Below are positions 45,500 through 57,847 of a stretch of 64,000 bases of DNA, piece by piece. The translations under genes were made by a program, and so were the position numbers. Source of the stretch: Poa pratensis (lineage: Eukaryota > Streptophyta > Magnoliopsida > Poales > Poaceae); contig CAMZMU010000111.1 of the NCBI GenBank assembly GCA_947311845.1, positions 13,000,743 through 13,064,742 of the forward strand, given 5' to 3'. The number at the start of each line of letters is the position of its first letter. Within the stretch, counting starts at the first letter, position 1. Below the pieces are notes generated by a model. That model was not told the origin of the DNA. It did no database searches and saw only the letters and a program-made list of their open reading frames with translations.

Positions 45500-46170
45500 G
45501 AGGCCGAGAAGGGAGAAACGATGTAGTGGGCGGTGAGGGGAGTGGGGGGTGGGCAGTTAGGCCGAAACTTCGTGTCTCCTGCGCTCCCAACGCGTGCGAG
45601 ACATCGGCACATGCAGTTCGTCGGGGCCAAGCCCAGTGAAAACGGCTGAACCGGCTGTTTTTCCAGGGCCTGGCTGAGTCTGATTTGAGATTCCTACTAT
45701 GCAACAACATTGGCTGCCCAGGCAAATAAATAAGCAAAGTTTGCATCCCCACAGCCCGACCCAACCTTCACAGCTAACCAAACAGGCCCTTTGCAATCGT
45801 GTGTGGTCGACTGGTTGCACACCCTTTCTGAGATTTTTTTTGGATAAATAAAAAGACACTTTAGGAGTCGAATATATTTAACTTTTAGTGCAGTCTCGCT
45901 GAAATACCGAAGAATAACTTATGTTCTGATGCGTTGCAATACACGGAAAAGCCTAACGATGAACTTTGCAATTGTGAGTGTCCCACGAGAGCTTCCTCTA
46001 TGTGAAGAAGATGGCGAGAAAAAAATGCAAGAAGCGAAAACACCCACTCTCTTGTTCAAACTTGGCATATGCAAGGCTTTTGACTTTGTATATTGCTTGG
46101 TAAGATAGTCTTATCTGATGTGCTGCATGTGTCCAAAAAGGCAAAAAACATGTTATACAATGAGTATCTC
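45500..46170. other. No gene recognised
   Basis: The second member of the inverted pair, AACCAAACAGG, is at 45776-45786. Confidence 0.4.
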
Positions 46171-46179
46171 ATAGTGTTA

Positions 46180-46312
46180 TCTCAAATAATTAATGTTCAT
46201 AAAAGAATGTCTCAATTTTGCCTAAATGTGTATGTATCTACACACTAAAACATATCTAGATACATGCAAATTTAGACAAAGTTGAGACATCCTTTTATGC
46301 ATGGATAGAGTA
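46180..46312. mobile_element. Degenerate Stowaway-like MITE
   Basis: Paired arms around ATGTATCTACACACTAAAAC and CATATCTAGATACATGCAAA with GAGACATCC/GAATGTCTC near the ends. Terminal repeats are worn. Confidence 0.5.
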
Positions 46313-46513
46313 GAAAAGTATGGGCGTAAGATAAGAGATCTCGTACAATATAGACAAATACATCATCATTCTTACTAAAAGCTCGTCTCCTAACATTTTT
46401 TTTGCTTTCTCCTTCAACTCAACAATGCCCTACGTGACATCGTTAAGGGTAGCCCCATTGTATGTGCTATAATATTTTATAGGGCTTTCCACTAATGCCA
46501 CGTCACTTGTCCA

Positions 46514-46703
46514 TGTTAGAATAGTTAGTTGCGTGCGTGTTGATCAAATTGTACTGCCCATCCGAAGTATAAGGATCGAGGCTTATCTCCTTATCATGTG
46601 TAACAAACCAGATGCAAATCGTTTTGAGGTTGTTGGTTAAACCTTCTATATAACACGCACGGTGTGCCCTCAACGGGGTACGACACCTTAACCCTAATTC
46701 ACA
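46514..46703 (+). repeat. 5' LTR of a short-LTR copia element
   Basis: Starts TGTTAGAATAGTTAG, has a TATA-like CTATATAAC at about 46647, ends CCCTAATTCACA. Immediately followed by the primer site TGGTATCAGAGCC (46704-46716). Its 3' LTR is not in the window. Confidence 0.75.
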
Positions 46704-46762
46704 TGGTATCAGAGCCCGTTCCTCCAAAACACATCTAGCCAAACCAATTTCAAATCGCATCC

Positions 46763-46813
46763 ATGTCTTCCTCCTCCTCCAACACCTCGGCGCCGACCAA
46801 TCCGTTCGGCAGC
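46763..46813 (+). mobile_element. Copia gag, N-terminal piece
   Basis: Encodes MSSSSSNTSAPTNPFGS, then is cut by an LTR insertion. The rest of this gag continues at 55668. Confidence 0.7.
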
Positions 46814-47484
46814 TGATTGCGTGGATCACACGTTCGTTGGGAGACCCCAAGAGGAAGGTATGAAACAGTGTAGCAGCAGTTTCCCTCAGTATGAAACCAA
46901 GGTTTAATCAACCAGTAGGAGCAAGAAATCACTTCTGAAGGTTGTTGGTGGCGGAATATGGCACGGCGCAACACCAAGGAATCCGGCGACCGACGTGGAA
47001 CCTGCACACAACACAATCAAACTACTTTGCCCCAACGAAACAGTGAGGTTGTCAATCTCACCGGCTTGCTGAAAACAAAGGATTAAACGTATGGTGTGAA
47101 AAACAGTAGTAAATTGCAGAGAATGAAAAGGAACAATGTTTGCAGTTGGTTGTATTATCAGTGTAAAAGAATGGACCGGGGTCCATAGTTCACTAGTGGT
47201 GTCTCTCCATAAAAGATAACTAACATGCTGGGTGAACAAATTACAGCTGGGCAACTGACAAATATTGAGCGCATGACGATGCATATATATGACATGATGG
47301 TTACTATGATATTCATGTGGGCATTACGACAAAATACATAGACCGTTATCCAACAGCGTCTATGACTAATAATCCACCGCCAGGTTGTCATCCGAGTTCC
47401 CCGTTGGTATTAAGTTGCAAGCAACAGATAATCGCATTAAGTAATGTGCGTAATGTAAACAAATGCATTAGACCTAACGGCGCA
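46814..47484 (-). mobile_element. Gypsy solo LTR, minus orientation, part 1
   Basis: Matches the reverse complement of the 3' part of the LTR at 56279-57850 (shared CCCAACGAACGTGTG, GAGAGACACCACTAGTGAAC and others). Interrupted at 47485 by another element and continued at 54728-55667. Total length is about 1.6 kb with no internal region, hence solo. Confidence 0.7.
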
Positions 47485-49006
47485 TGATAACCCCCAAGAG
47501 CAGGGGATCACTGTAGCACCTCTCAATGTGGAAGTAGGGTATCGATCTGCAGGAGCAAGAAGGAAAAGTTATCTATTCCCTACAACTAAAGTGTCACAAG
47601 TTTTAGTTGATTATGCACTAAACAAGTTTAAAGAACAAGATGGTTGATTTAATGGATGGAAGTTTAATGTAACAAAACAAGAATGTAAAAGTGTCCCAAT
47701 CCTCTTCAATGCAAGAGGACAAGACAAAGGTTTTCTCTTATAGGAACAATGGACATGGGTTCATGGGTTCACTCAATCCTCTCTCCCATCTATGGTGATT
47801 ATCATGTTATAGATAAAAAGTACACACAATTGTCATGCTTTAATGGTAAACTTCTATGACGGCTACATGTCCTAAAACACATAGTTGAAAGAAAATAATC
47901 ATTTGTGTTGCTAGGTCACCCTCGTAAGGCTAGCGTGGTTTGTTGTCACTCCCACATCATACTTCTTCCTTTTTACCCCCAGATAAAGGATGTTGGGCTG
48001 TATTGTGTCACTCAATACATATGCCGTTGTCACATCGGCCATCCCGTACCTACATACATCATACTTCATAATGGACAATATTCTAAACACTAGTGCAATG
48101 ATTCATATTTCGTGTGCATGACCACATCTCTCTCATCTATCTACACTTGGTGGTGTCAATCACCTCATGACATGGATAAACAAGGCATTATGCATAAATC
48201 GAACCATCACATGCATCATAGAATATCTCCAAAGTATGACAAGTCATAAAAGATCCAACACAACGGTAAATGCATAACAAATATCATCTCATACCACAAT
48301 ATCCACCATAGGAATTACATAGATAGATCCATACTTATGCAAGGCACATCATATGGACTTCAACAATGATCATACATAGAGAGATTAGATCAAGTTACCA
48401 CCACAAACCCAAAGTCCAGGGGGTGGACTACTCCCCCTTCATCATGGTGATGATGGTGGAGATGTTGGAGAAGATGGAGACCACCCCGGCAGCGCCCCGC
48501 CGGAGTTTTCCCCCTCCAATCTGCAGCTCCAGGTCTTCTGTTTCGTGGTTTTGTGTTTCTGCGGCGCTCCCTTCCGAAAGCCGTCGGGGGACTATTTTTA
48601 TAGTCGTTTTTAGGTCAAGACGAAGGCACGGGAGAAGATCGACGGCATCGGAGGCTCGAGGCCCAGGATAGGGGGTCCCACGGCCAAGGAATCTGGCCGC
48701 GTGGGCCCACCTCTTTTGGCCCTCGGGTTTCCATTTTTTCGCTTCCTTCGCTCCTACGCTTTGTTCCTTCCAAAAAATGATCCCCGCAAAATATTAGGTC
48801 ATTTGGACGTCGTTTGGGTCCCTGAAACATCAAAATATAGAAAATAGGGTTTTCTGCCAGTGCAGGGTTAATTCCAGAAAAATAGGGAAACTGTGAAATA
48901 TTCCCAAAATCAATATAAAACAATGATATAACCCTTATATGATGCAAATATGATTGAAATATAAGTAATATAATGCAAAGTTCATGTATGCATTTTACAT
49001 GCATCA
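47485..49006 (-). repeat. 3' LTR of the 7.2-kb element
   Basis: Plus-strand start TGATAACCCCC, end TACATGCATCA. Near-identical direct repeat of 53201-54722. Confidence 0.9.
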
Positions 49007-49022
49007 ACATCCCCAAGCTTAA

Positions 49023-51390
49023 CCTATACTCGTCCTCGAGTATGAAGGTGATAAAACTAACATGGACTTTGCTTTTTAATACTATCAATGGATATCAAAG
49101 ATGATTACTATTGCTACATAGAGTCAAATGATTCATTCTTCAAAGGAATAGCAATATACAAGATAGATTATGAAGTGATATCAAATATTCAATGTAAGGA
49201 TGTTCAATGATAATTCACAAAGTGTAACATAGAAGAAAGTACTATGGACCAAATGTATGCATAATAAAAAGTAAAAACATCCTATAATGGTCATAGAGTA
49301 TTCTTGTAAATCTGAATATAAAAGGTGGACACTTTGGAAAGATATATAAATAAGTAGAGGTAAAACATGAATAAGTTTCATCTAGCTTCCAAATGCTTCT
49401 ACTTAAGTTAATGTTTGCAATGTGGTATCCATTGGTGTGGAGCTCTCATTACCCCTATCATAGCATCTTGAATGGTTAAAGTTTAAAGTGAAAGCAAATA
49501 TGAGTAGTGTGCTTGACAAAGTATGGGTTGAATGCCTCATGCCCCGTGAATACGAGTACCTACACCACGGTGTTACTCAACTCGGGCCACAAAGCAAGTT
49601 CAAGTTAAAGTCATTGTAAGTAATATAATAGCGTCATCAAGAGCGTCAACTGGGGTACCTCTTGCCTCAGGACATGGAAACTAGCCCATGTCAAAATGAC
49701 AAGACAAACAGACAATGAACAATCTCAGCACTCTTTTATTTACTATTTGTATAGCTTTTTATTATGACGTGCATCACTGAATGTTCACTTTGGTACGCTG
49801 TAAATTTCCACCATGAATGATGCATGGCTTAGGTTAGCGGCCCAGGCGTCTCTCTAGCCATTTATACAAACTCCTCAAACTTACTAAGTTTCCGCATTTA
49901 TTTGGCACCATGATAAGCATCCATAAACAAAAGTACATGATATCAACTAAATATAATTAAGAGCACGTTGAAAGCTTGCCATGTGACAGCACATATGAGC
50001 TAACTCCCAACCAAGACTCTTGTCAAGCTCACAACTTCATAATTTTAATCACAATGGTTCATGTTTATTAAGTGCAATAAAAGTAAAGTGTGCATCAAGT
50101 TCGTGAGAGCTTTTTAACCAACTTTTCCCATAACAATCAATAACATAAGCATTTTAATTCAGAAGTATAGATAATACAATATAACATGATAAACATACTC
50201 GGAATAGCATAAAGCTAATAGGTAGATATGGTGGACTCACTGGAAAAACTTTGGTTGAAGGTGTTGGAAAACAAGTTTTTACTTGTTGGAATTTTTGGGC
50301 TAGCAAGAGGGAGAAAGTTGACCGTCTAAATGCATGCATAAGTGTCCATAGAACTAATCAATCCATGTTAAACAAAGTAAAGTAACATTCAGCATCAAAA
50401 CATGAATAAAAGATAGCTCTTGATAAAACACTTGCAAATTAATACTCATTAAAAAGCACATGAATCATGCAACTATATGTATCTTTTTGAATCAACTCAA
50501 ACATCCCTTTCCCAATCTTTTTAATAGCATCCAACTTAATTCAACCCAAATTTCCAGTAGCTCTCTCATAACATAAATGAAGTGGTGGTCTCACAAATAA
50601 AAACCAAACCGAAATAACAAAAATAAAAGACGCTCCAAGTTTATGCGATAAAGTGCATTGATCGAAAAACAGAAGTTAGACGTGTGCAAACCGAGAGTGT
50701 GTTGGTCCAATGGGGTTGTCTTCACATCCCCAAGCTTATGGTCTTCACCATCCTTGGATAACTCTTGGTGCATCTCCTCTAATCCCTGTGAAAAAACTTC
50801 AAAACACCGTTTCTCCCATCTCTTTTCTGTGGGGACATTAGTAGTGATAGACAAATGAATTGCTTGCTGCATAAAATCCTTAAACAAAAATTCATATGAA
50901 TGTCCAGAAAGTGTATAATGTTGTATGCCTACTTATAAACTCAATTGGATAAAAAGATTCAAGTTAAAAGTTCAAAGAATGCATCAAACAAAATGGGACA
51001 GAATCTGTCCAGAAAAACAGCAGCAGCAAAACGCATTTTTCTACCCTACTTAAATATGTCGAAAAAATCTGAAAAAATTCACGCTTACAGAGGATGAAAA
51101 GTTGCAACTACAGTTCAAATTTCAGCTCATTCGGAGTCACAGAATAGGAATGAAAAATCATACCGTGCACAGATTCGTGCTGGAATAAAATCTCCGAATG
51201 CAAAAAGCAACTTTTTCAAGCCAAAATAGGTAAAACTTGGCACTTTATTAAAAATTCCAGAAACAAAACTAAAAACTAAGCCTCTTGTTACAGCAAGAGG
51301 ACACAAAGAAAATCAAAAATAAAAACAACCGGGTTGCCTCCCGTAAAGCGCTTTCTTTATAGCCATGTAGCTAGGCTTCTTACTTTGGTG
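49023..51390. other. Non-coding internal region of the 7.2-kb element
   Basis: AT-rich with no ORF of note. Contains, at about 51320-51350, the block GGGTTGCCTCCCGTAAAGCGC whose reverse complement follows the last ORF in the element at 56279 (about 60233-60258), showing the two share a backbone. Confidence 0.6.
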
Positions 51391-51391
51391 A

Positions 51392-52534
51392 TCATGAAGG
51401 TTGAAGCTCATGAGGGAGCTTGTTCTTTGGTGTGTCCCTCTTCCTTGAGAAGTGTTCATGCATAATACCAGGGTCCCATGGTGTTATCAATCCAATCAAA
51501 ATAATATTCAAGTTGAGACCTAGTAGAGAGAAAAACAAAACACAAAAGTAATAACAACAAAGTCTAACTTTCTTTCTATGCATTGGCATTTTGTATATGA
51601 ATGAAGCACAATAAATAGAAATTTTCCAATGCATATTAACAGTAGATACTTGCAACTTATAGTTATTAGCAACATAAAGAGGGCTCTTATCACCTCCTCT
51701 TTCATAATAGTTGCAAGAAGTAAAAGTAAATTCACCCATATAACCATTGGACTCATCCAACTTAGATAATTTAGGTACATAAAGAGGATCATTAAATTTA
51801 TTATGGAATTCATTAGCATGCTTCCCTCTTTCAAAATAGTTATTAAGATCAATATCAAGTTTAATATCATGGTTGCAACAAAGATTTGGAACTAAAGGTA
51901 ATTGCAAACCACATAAGTATTTCTCAACATAAGCAAATTTCTCCTCTATGGTGTAATTAGGAGAATCCAGAAACAAAGTAGGACTCTCATGAGTAAGAGT
52001 AACATCACAAACAGCAAGTATATCATTTTTATCCTCACATAATTTAGTAACAACTAAACATGGAGGTTTATCAATAAGCATAGGACCATCATCTAAAGCA
52101 TTATCATATAGCATATTTAAGCAATACTCCTCATTATCATCAATAAGTTCACTAGTAGCATTAATAGAAAGTAAAGGAGCATTATTAGTTTCATCATAAT
52201 AGCATGAGTTATCATATAGGACCATAGAATTTTTAGTTTGACACTCATCATAACATGGGTTTTCATAAATAACAAAAGACTTTTGAGTTTGAGTGCTACT
52301 ATCAAATGTTGATGGTGAAGTTGGGAGATCCAATTCTTCCCCAAGCTTAGGTTGGAACACATCCATTTCAATCTCCTCTTCACATACTTCCTCTTCCAAG
52401 CTTATGTTTTCATTATCCTTTTCCTGCAAAATATTAGTACTTTCCATGGCAGCAAGAATTCTTTCTTTAACATAAACATTATCACTAAACTCTTTTTTGC
52501 AAAGTTGGAGAAGAATAGAAATGTGTCCTTTCAT
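51392..52534 (-). CDS. Unassigned ORF2 of the 7.2-kb element, 380 residues
   Basis: I do not recognise the family. The protein is acidic in its first half (ENISLEEEVCEEEIEMDVFQ), rich in Cys/Tyr/Asn repeats of the kind YENPCYDE...YDNSCYYDE, and has one hydrophobic segment near residues 325-350 (YYFCVLFFSLLGLNLNIILI) that could cross a membrane. The C-terminus is basic (RKRDTPKNKLPHELQPS). Its ATG overlaps the stop of ORF1 as TAATG. It stands where pol would be in an autonomous gypsy element. The open frame in a recent copy suggests it is expressed or only recently dead. A possible membrane or accessory protein is speculation. Confidence 0.55.
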   Translation of the reverse strand: MKGHISILLQLCKKEFSDNVYVKERILAAMESTNILQEKDNENISLEEEVCEEEIEMDVFQPKLGEELDLPTSPSTFDSSTQTQKSFVIYENPCYDECQTKNSMVLYDNSCYYDETNNAPLLSINATSELIDDNEEYCLNMLYDNALDDGPMLIDKPPCLVVTKLCEDKNDILAVCDVTLTHESPTLFLDSPNYTIEEKFAYVEKYLCGLQLPLVPNLCCNHDIKLDIDLNNYFERGKHANEFHNKFNDPLYVPKLSKLDESNGYMGEFTFTSCNYYERGGDKSPLYVANNYKLQVSTVNMHWKISIYCASFIYKMPMHRKKVRLCCYYFCVLFFSLLGLNLNIILIGLITPWDPGIMHEHFSRKRDTPKNKLPHELQPS

Positions 52535-52866
52535 TACACGAGCTTCATGACTAGTTGCAAAAAATTATCAATAAGAAAGTCTATTTCATGGGCTGCAACA
52601 TAAGCAATATATTTCTCAACTTGTTCTATATCAGGGCATGAAAATTTATTTTCACGATAACAAGCAATTAGAGGATCACTGTTGTGCTTACATTGATAGG
52701 GAGAGTGTTTATAGTCTTTTCTAAAGCAGCAAGTTACATCATGTAATTCACAAAACTCAATAGCCATATCATCGAGATGTTCAAGCAATTCAAGCATTCT
52801 ATTTCCTTCTTTGATAGTAAGCTCCAATAGTTTTGACATAACCTTCCTCCATAGCTTGAAACACAA
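52534..52866 (-). CDS. Unassigned ORF1 of the 7.2-kb element, 110 residues
   Basis: Leucine- and glutamate-rich N-terminal half likely to be helical (KLLELTIKEGNRMLELLEHL), then a Cys/His-containing stretch (CELHDVTCCFRKDYKHSPYQ) and a final segment ending LQLVMKLV. The Cys/His spacing is not a clear zinc knuckle. It ends in TAA overlapping the ATG of ORF2 by one base. No family recognised. The leader to the primer site is about 300 bases. Confidence 0.5.
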   Translation of the reverse strand: MCFKLWRKVMSKLLELTIKEGNRMLELLEHLDDMAIEFCELHDVTCCFRKDYKHSPYQCKHNSDPLIACYRENKFSCPDIEQVEKYIAYVAAHEIDFLIDNFLQLVMKLV

Positions 52867-53200
52867 ATCAAAAGCAACACTTAATTTTTATGGATTTTAA
52901 GTTTTTAGATGAAAACTGAAAATAAAATGATACTGAACAATGCAAACCGAAATAACCAATGCAACACAAAATGCAAAACTGAAAATAAAATATGCAAACC
53001 GAAATATGCAAGACAATAACAAAACAAAATAAAATGATTTGAAGGTAAAGATGGATAAGATGATGCTCACGTAGGTGCAACCTCCCCAAGCTTAGGTGAT
53101 TGTAAGATATAAAACAAGATAAAATAAATCTAAAGTCTAGTGCACACAAGAATAGAAACTTAAGCGCTACGCTCCCCGGCAACGGCGCCAGAAAAGTACT

Positions 53201-54722
53201 TGATAACCCCAAGAGCAGGGGATCACTGTAGCACCTCTCAATGTGGAAGTAGGGTATCGATCCGCAGGAGCAAGAAGGAAAAGTTATCTATTCCTACAAC
53301 TAAAGTGTCACAAGTTTTAGTTGATTATGCACTAAACAAGTTTAAAGAACAAGATGGTTGATTTAATGGATGGAAGTTTAATGTAACAAAACAAGAATGT
53401 AAAAGTGTCCCAATCCTCTTCAATGCAAGAGGACAAGACAAAGGTTTTCTCTTATAGGAACAATGGACATGGGTTCATGGGTTCACTCAATCCTCTCTCC
53501 CATCTATGGTGATTATCATGTTATAGATAAAAAGTACACACAATTGTCATGCTTTAATGGTAAACTTCTATGACGGCTACATGTCCTAAAACACATAGTT
53601 GAAAGAAAATAATCATTTGTGTTGCTAGGTCACCCTCGTAAGGCTAGCGTGGTTTGTTGTCACTCCCACATCATACTTCTTCCTTTTTACCCCCAGATAA
53701 AGGATGTTGGGCTGTATTGTGTCACTCAATACATATGCCGTTGTCACATCGGCCATCCCGTACCTACATACATCATACTTCATAATGGACAATATTCTAA
53801 ACACTAGTGCAATGATTCATATTTCGTGTGCATGACCACATCTCTCTCATCTATCTACACTTGGTGGTGTCAATCACCTCATGACATGGATAAACAAGGC
53901 ATTATGCATAAATCGAACCATCACATGCATCATAGAATATCTCCAAAGTATGACAAGTCATAAAAGATCCAACACAACGGTAAATGCATAACAAATATCA
54001 TCTCATACCACAATATCCACCATAGGAATTACATAGATAGATCCATACTTATGCAAGGCACATCATATGGACTTCAACAATGATCATACATAGAGAGATT
54101 AGATCAAGTTACCACCACAAACCCAAAATCCAGGGGGTGGACTACTCCCCCTTCATCATGGTGATGATGGTGGAGATGTTGAAGAAGATGGAGACCACCC
54201 CGGCAGCGCCCCGCCGGAGTTTTCCCCCTCCAATCTGCAGCTCCAGGTCTTCTGTTTCGTGGTTTTGTGTTTCTGCGGCGCTCCCTTCCGAAAGCCGTTG
54301 GGGACTATTTTTATAGTCGTTTTTAGGTCAAGACGAAGGCACGGGGACAAAGATCGACGGCATCGGAGGCTCGAGGCCCAGGATAGGGGGTCCCACGCGG
54401 CCAAGGAATCTGGCCACGTGGGCCCACCTCTTTTGGCCCTTGGGTTTCCATTTTTCGCTTCCTTCGCTCCTACGCTTTGTTCCTTCCAAAAAATGATCCC
54501 CGCAAAATATTAGGTCATTTGGACGTCATTTGGGTCGCTGAAACATCAAAATATAGAAAATAGGGTTTTCTGCCAGTGCAGGGTTAATGCCAGAAAAATA
54601 GGGAAACTGTGAAATATTCCCAAAATCAATATAAAATAATGATATAACCCTTATATGATGCAAATATGATTGAAATATAAGTAATATAATGCAAAGTTCA
54701 TGTATGCATTTTACATGCATCT
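53201..54722 (-). repeat. 5' LTR of the 7.2-kb element
   Basis: Direct repeat partner of 47485-49006, followed on the minus strand by the primer site. Confidence 0.9.
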
Positions 54723-54727
54723 GCGCA

Positions 54728-55667
54728 CCCTTAAGCTAAGCATCGGTTATTTTATCCCTAGAGGCAACAGCACATCCACAATCTTAGAAGTTATTGTCAC
54801 TCTCCCAGATTACCGAAGGCATGAATCCACTATCTAGCATAAATACTCACTCTTGGAGTTACAAGCATCTACTTGGCCAAAGCATCTACTAGTAACGGAA
54901 AGCATGCAAGATCATAAATAACATATAAGATAGATTGATAATCAACTTGACATAGTATTCAATATTCATCGGATCCCAGCAAACACAACATGTAGTATTA
55001 CAATAAGATGATCTTGATCATGATAGGCACCTCACAAGATCTAAACACGATAGCATAAAGTGGAGAGACAACCATCTAGCTACTGCCATGGACCCGTAGT
55101 CCAAGGATGAACTACTCACGCATCACTCCGGAGGCAGGCATGGTGATGTAGAGCCCTCCGGTGATGATTCCCCTCTCTGGCAGGGTGCCGGGAAGAGCTT
55201 CTGAACCCTCCCGAGCTAGGGTTGACGGCGGCGGCGTCTCTGGAAATTTTCGTAGATAATGGCTCGAGTATTTAGGGTTTTCGCGTCGGGATGAATAAAT
55301 AGGCGAAAGGGCGGCGGCTGGAGACGCACGTGGGCCCCACACCACCCCACGGCGCGGCAGGGGGGCCCGCGCAGCCCCATGGTGTGGCTACCTCGTGTCT
55401 CCCCTCCGTCTCTCCTATGGACTCCGTGTATGTGTTGGAAAAATAGGAGGTTCTGTCCAAGTTTCGTCCAATTCCGAGAATATTTCCAGACTAGCTTTTC
55501 TGGAATACAAAAACAGCAGAAAACAGGAACTGGCACTGTGGCATCTTGTTAATAGGTTAGTCCCAGAAAATGCATAAAAATGCTATGAAGTGTATATAAA
55601 ACATGTAACAATTGGTATAATATCAACATGGAACATCAGAAATTATAGATACGTTTGAGACGTATCA
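54728..55667 (-). mobile_element. Gypsy solo LTR, minus orientation, part 2
   Basis: Ends GATACGTTTGAGACGTATCA, i.e. starts TGATACGTCTCAAACG on the minus strand like the LTRs at 56279 and 62768. With 46814-47484 it forms one LTR. Neighbouring bases GCAGC (46809-46813) and AGAGC (55668-55672) agree at three of five, so the target duplication is doubtful. Confidence 0.7.
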
Positions 55668-56278
55668 AGAGCCCCGTCACCGAGAGACAAGGCAAGAACA
55701 GCTATGTTTTGTGGCTGACCCAAGTCCTCCCTGCAATCCGTGGAGCACGGTTCGAGGGCTTCCTCGATGGATCACGCAAGCAGACACCAAAGGAGATCGT
55801 CGTCAAGAACGGCGACACCACCACCAAGGAGGAGAACCCAGACTATGGTGTCTAGGTGGCTAAGGACCAGCAGGTCCTGAGCTTTCTCGTGTCTTCCCTC
55901 GCACGGGAGATCCTACCGCACGCCGCCAACTCGCACACATCGGCGGTGCTCTGGGAGACACTTCAGGAGATGTACGCGGCCAGATCGCGTGCCCACACCA
56001 CCAACACCCGCATCGCCCTCGCCAATGCAGAGAAGGGCACCAAAACCATGGCGAAATATGTCGACATGATGAAGAGCTTGGAGAACGAGATGATCTCCGC
56101 CGGCAAGTACCTCGATGACGAGGACATGGTCTCCTACACCCTCGCCGGCCTCAAGGATCCCGAGTACAACTTGTTGGTGTCCGCCATCCTCGCCCGCGAA
56201 AATCCAATCACGGTGAGCGAATTGTACCAGCTACTTCTGTCTTATGAGAGCCGTCAACAGATGCTCCGTGGCACATAT
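55668..56278 (+). mobile_element. Copia gag, main piece, with in-frame stop
   Basis: Encodes NSYVLWLTQVLPAIRGARFE ... FLDGS, then a TAG at 55853-55855, and goes on in the same frame with VLWETLQEMYAARSRAHTTN, YVDMMKSLENEMISAGKYLD, ELYQLLLSYESRQQML. This is the UBN2-type gag of plant copia elements, belonging with the LTR and gag start at 46514-46813. Cut at 56278 by the gypsy element. The stop codon and insertions make it inactive. Confidence 0.8.
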
Positions 56279-57847
56279 TGATACGTCTCAAACGTATCTA
56301 TAATTTTTGATTTTCCATGCTGTTATTATACTAATAGCTACATGTTTTATTTACACTTCATAGCATTTTTTGCATTTTCTGGGACTAACCTATTAACAAG
56401 ATGCCGAAGTGCCAGTTCCTGTTTTCTGCTGTTTTTCTCCTTCAGAAAGGCTAGTCGCAAAATATTCTCGGAATTGACGAAAATCAACGTGTGCAAATAT
56501 CTCATCGGAAGACTCCAGAAGCCAGAAGGGGAGACGGAGTGGGGCCACGAGGCAGCCACGTCACCCTGGGCGCGGTCAGAGGTGGGCCCGCGCCCAGCCC
56601 TGGCGTGGCCGCCTCGGTGCCCTCCGACGCCGCCCTTTCGCCTATATATTCCCGATGTCCCGAAAACCCTAAAAACACCGATCATATTCCACGAAAAGTT
56701 CGTCGCCGCCGCCGTCGTCAACCCTAGATCGGGAGGGTTTGAAGCTCTTCCCGGCACCCTGCCGGAGGGGAGATCCTCACCGGAGGCTTCTACACCACCA
56801 TGCCTGCCTCCGGAGTGATGCGTGAGTAGTTCATCCTTGGACTACGGGTCCATAGCAGTAGCTAGATGGTTGTCTCTCCACCTTGTACCTCCATGTTTAG
56901 ATCTTGTGAGCTGCCTAACATGATCAAGATCATCTTATTGTAATGCTACATGTTGTGTTTGCTGGGATCCGATGAATATTGATACTATGAGCAAGTTGTT
57001 TATCAATCTATCTATTTATGTTGTTTATGATCTTGCATGCTCTCCGTTGCTAGTAGATGCTTTGGCCAAGTAGATGCTTGTAACTCCAAGAGGGAGTATT
57101 TATGCTAGATAGTGGGTTCATGCCTCCAGTAATCTGGGCTCGAGATGACAGAAACGACTAAGGTTGTGGATGTGCTGTTGCCACTAGGGATAAAACAATG
57201 ATGCATTGTCTACGTGTCATTTGCATTGTTTACATTACACACTTTACTTCATGCAATAATCTGTTGTTTGCAACTCAATACCGGAAGGGGTGCGGATGCT
57301 AACCGGAAGGTGGATTATTTAGGCATAGATGCGTTGGATAGCAAGTCTATGTACTTTGTTGTAATGCCCAATTAAATCTCATAATAATCATCTTGTCATA
57401 TATTGCATTGTCATGCGCTCATTATTTGTCAATTGCCCAGCTGTAATTTGTTTACCCAACATGTTAGTTATCTTTTATGGAGAGACACCACTAGTGAACT
57501 GTGGACCCCGGTCCATTTCCTCATACTGATAAAACCACCAACTGCAATCATTTGTTCTCTGTTACTTTCTGCACTCATTACTGTTTTCCACACAATACGT
57601 TTAATCCTTTGTTTTCAGCAAGCCGGAGAGATTGACAACCTCTCTGTTTCGTTGGGGCAAAGTAGTTTGCTTGTGTTGTGTGCAGGTTCCACGTCAGTTG
57701 CGCCGCTGACAACCTTCTGAAGAACCTCCGTGTCCTCCTGGTTCGATAAACCTTGGTCATATTTCAAGGGAAAACTGCTGCTGCACTACATCATACCTTC
57801 CTCTTGGGGTCTCCCAACGAACGTGTGTTGTCACGGTCAACAAGCAG
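56279..57847 (+). repeat. 5' LTR of the gag-protease gypsy element
   Basis: TATA-like CTATATATTCC at about 56642. The 3' border is uncertain because the junction with the primer site appears duplicated (57848-57933). Confidence 0.7.

Larger units (their letters stand above)
47485..54722 (-). mobile_element. Complete non-autonomous gypsy-type retrotransposon
   Basis: Minus-strand element of 7238 bp with target duplication GCGCA (47480-47484 and 54723-54727). LTRs 47485-49006 (3') and 53201-54722 (5'), both 1522 bp. The primer site TGGCGCCGTTGCCGGGGA (53173-53190, tRNA-Asp type) is ten bases inside the 5' LTR and the purine tract AAGCTTGGGGATGT (49007-49020) abuts the 3' LTR. The internal region holds two unassigned ORFs and no gag, protease, RT or integrase. 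By eye about 16 differences separate the LTRs, so insertion is fairly recent. One outer terminal base is changed (54722). Confidence 0.9.

Noticed and set aside
48366..48671. ORFs in the LTRs of the 7.2-kb element (also 54080-54513)
   Set aside because: Present only because the LTR is duplicated; differ in reading after a few substitutions, so not under constraint.
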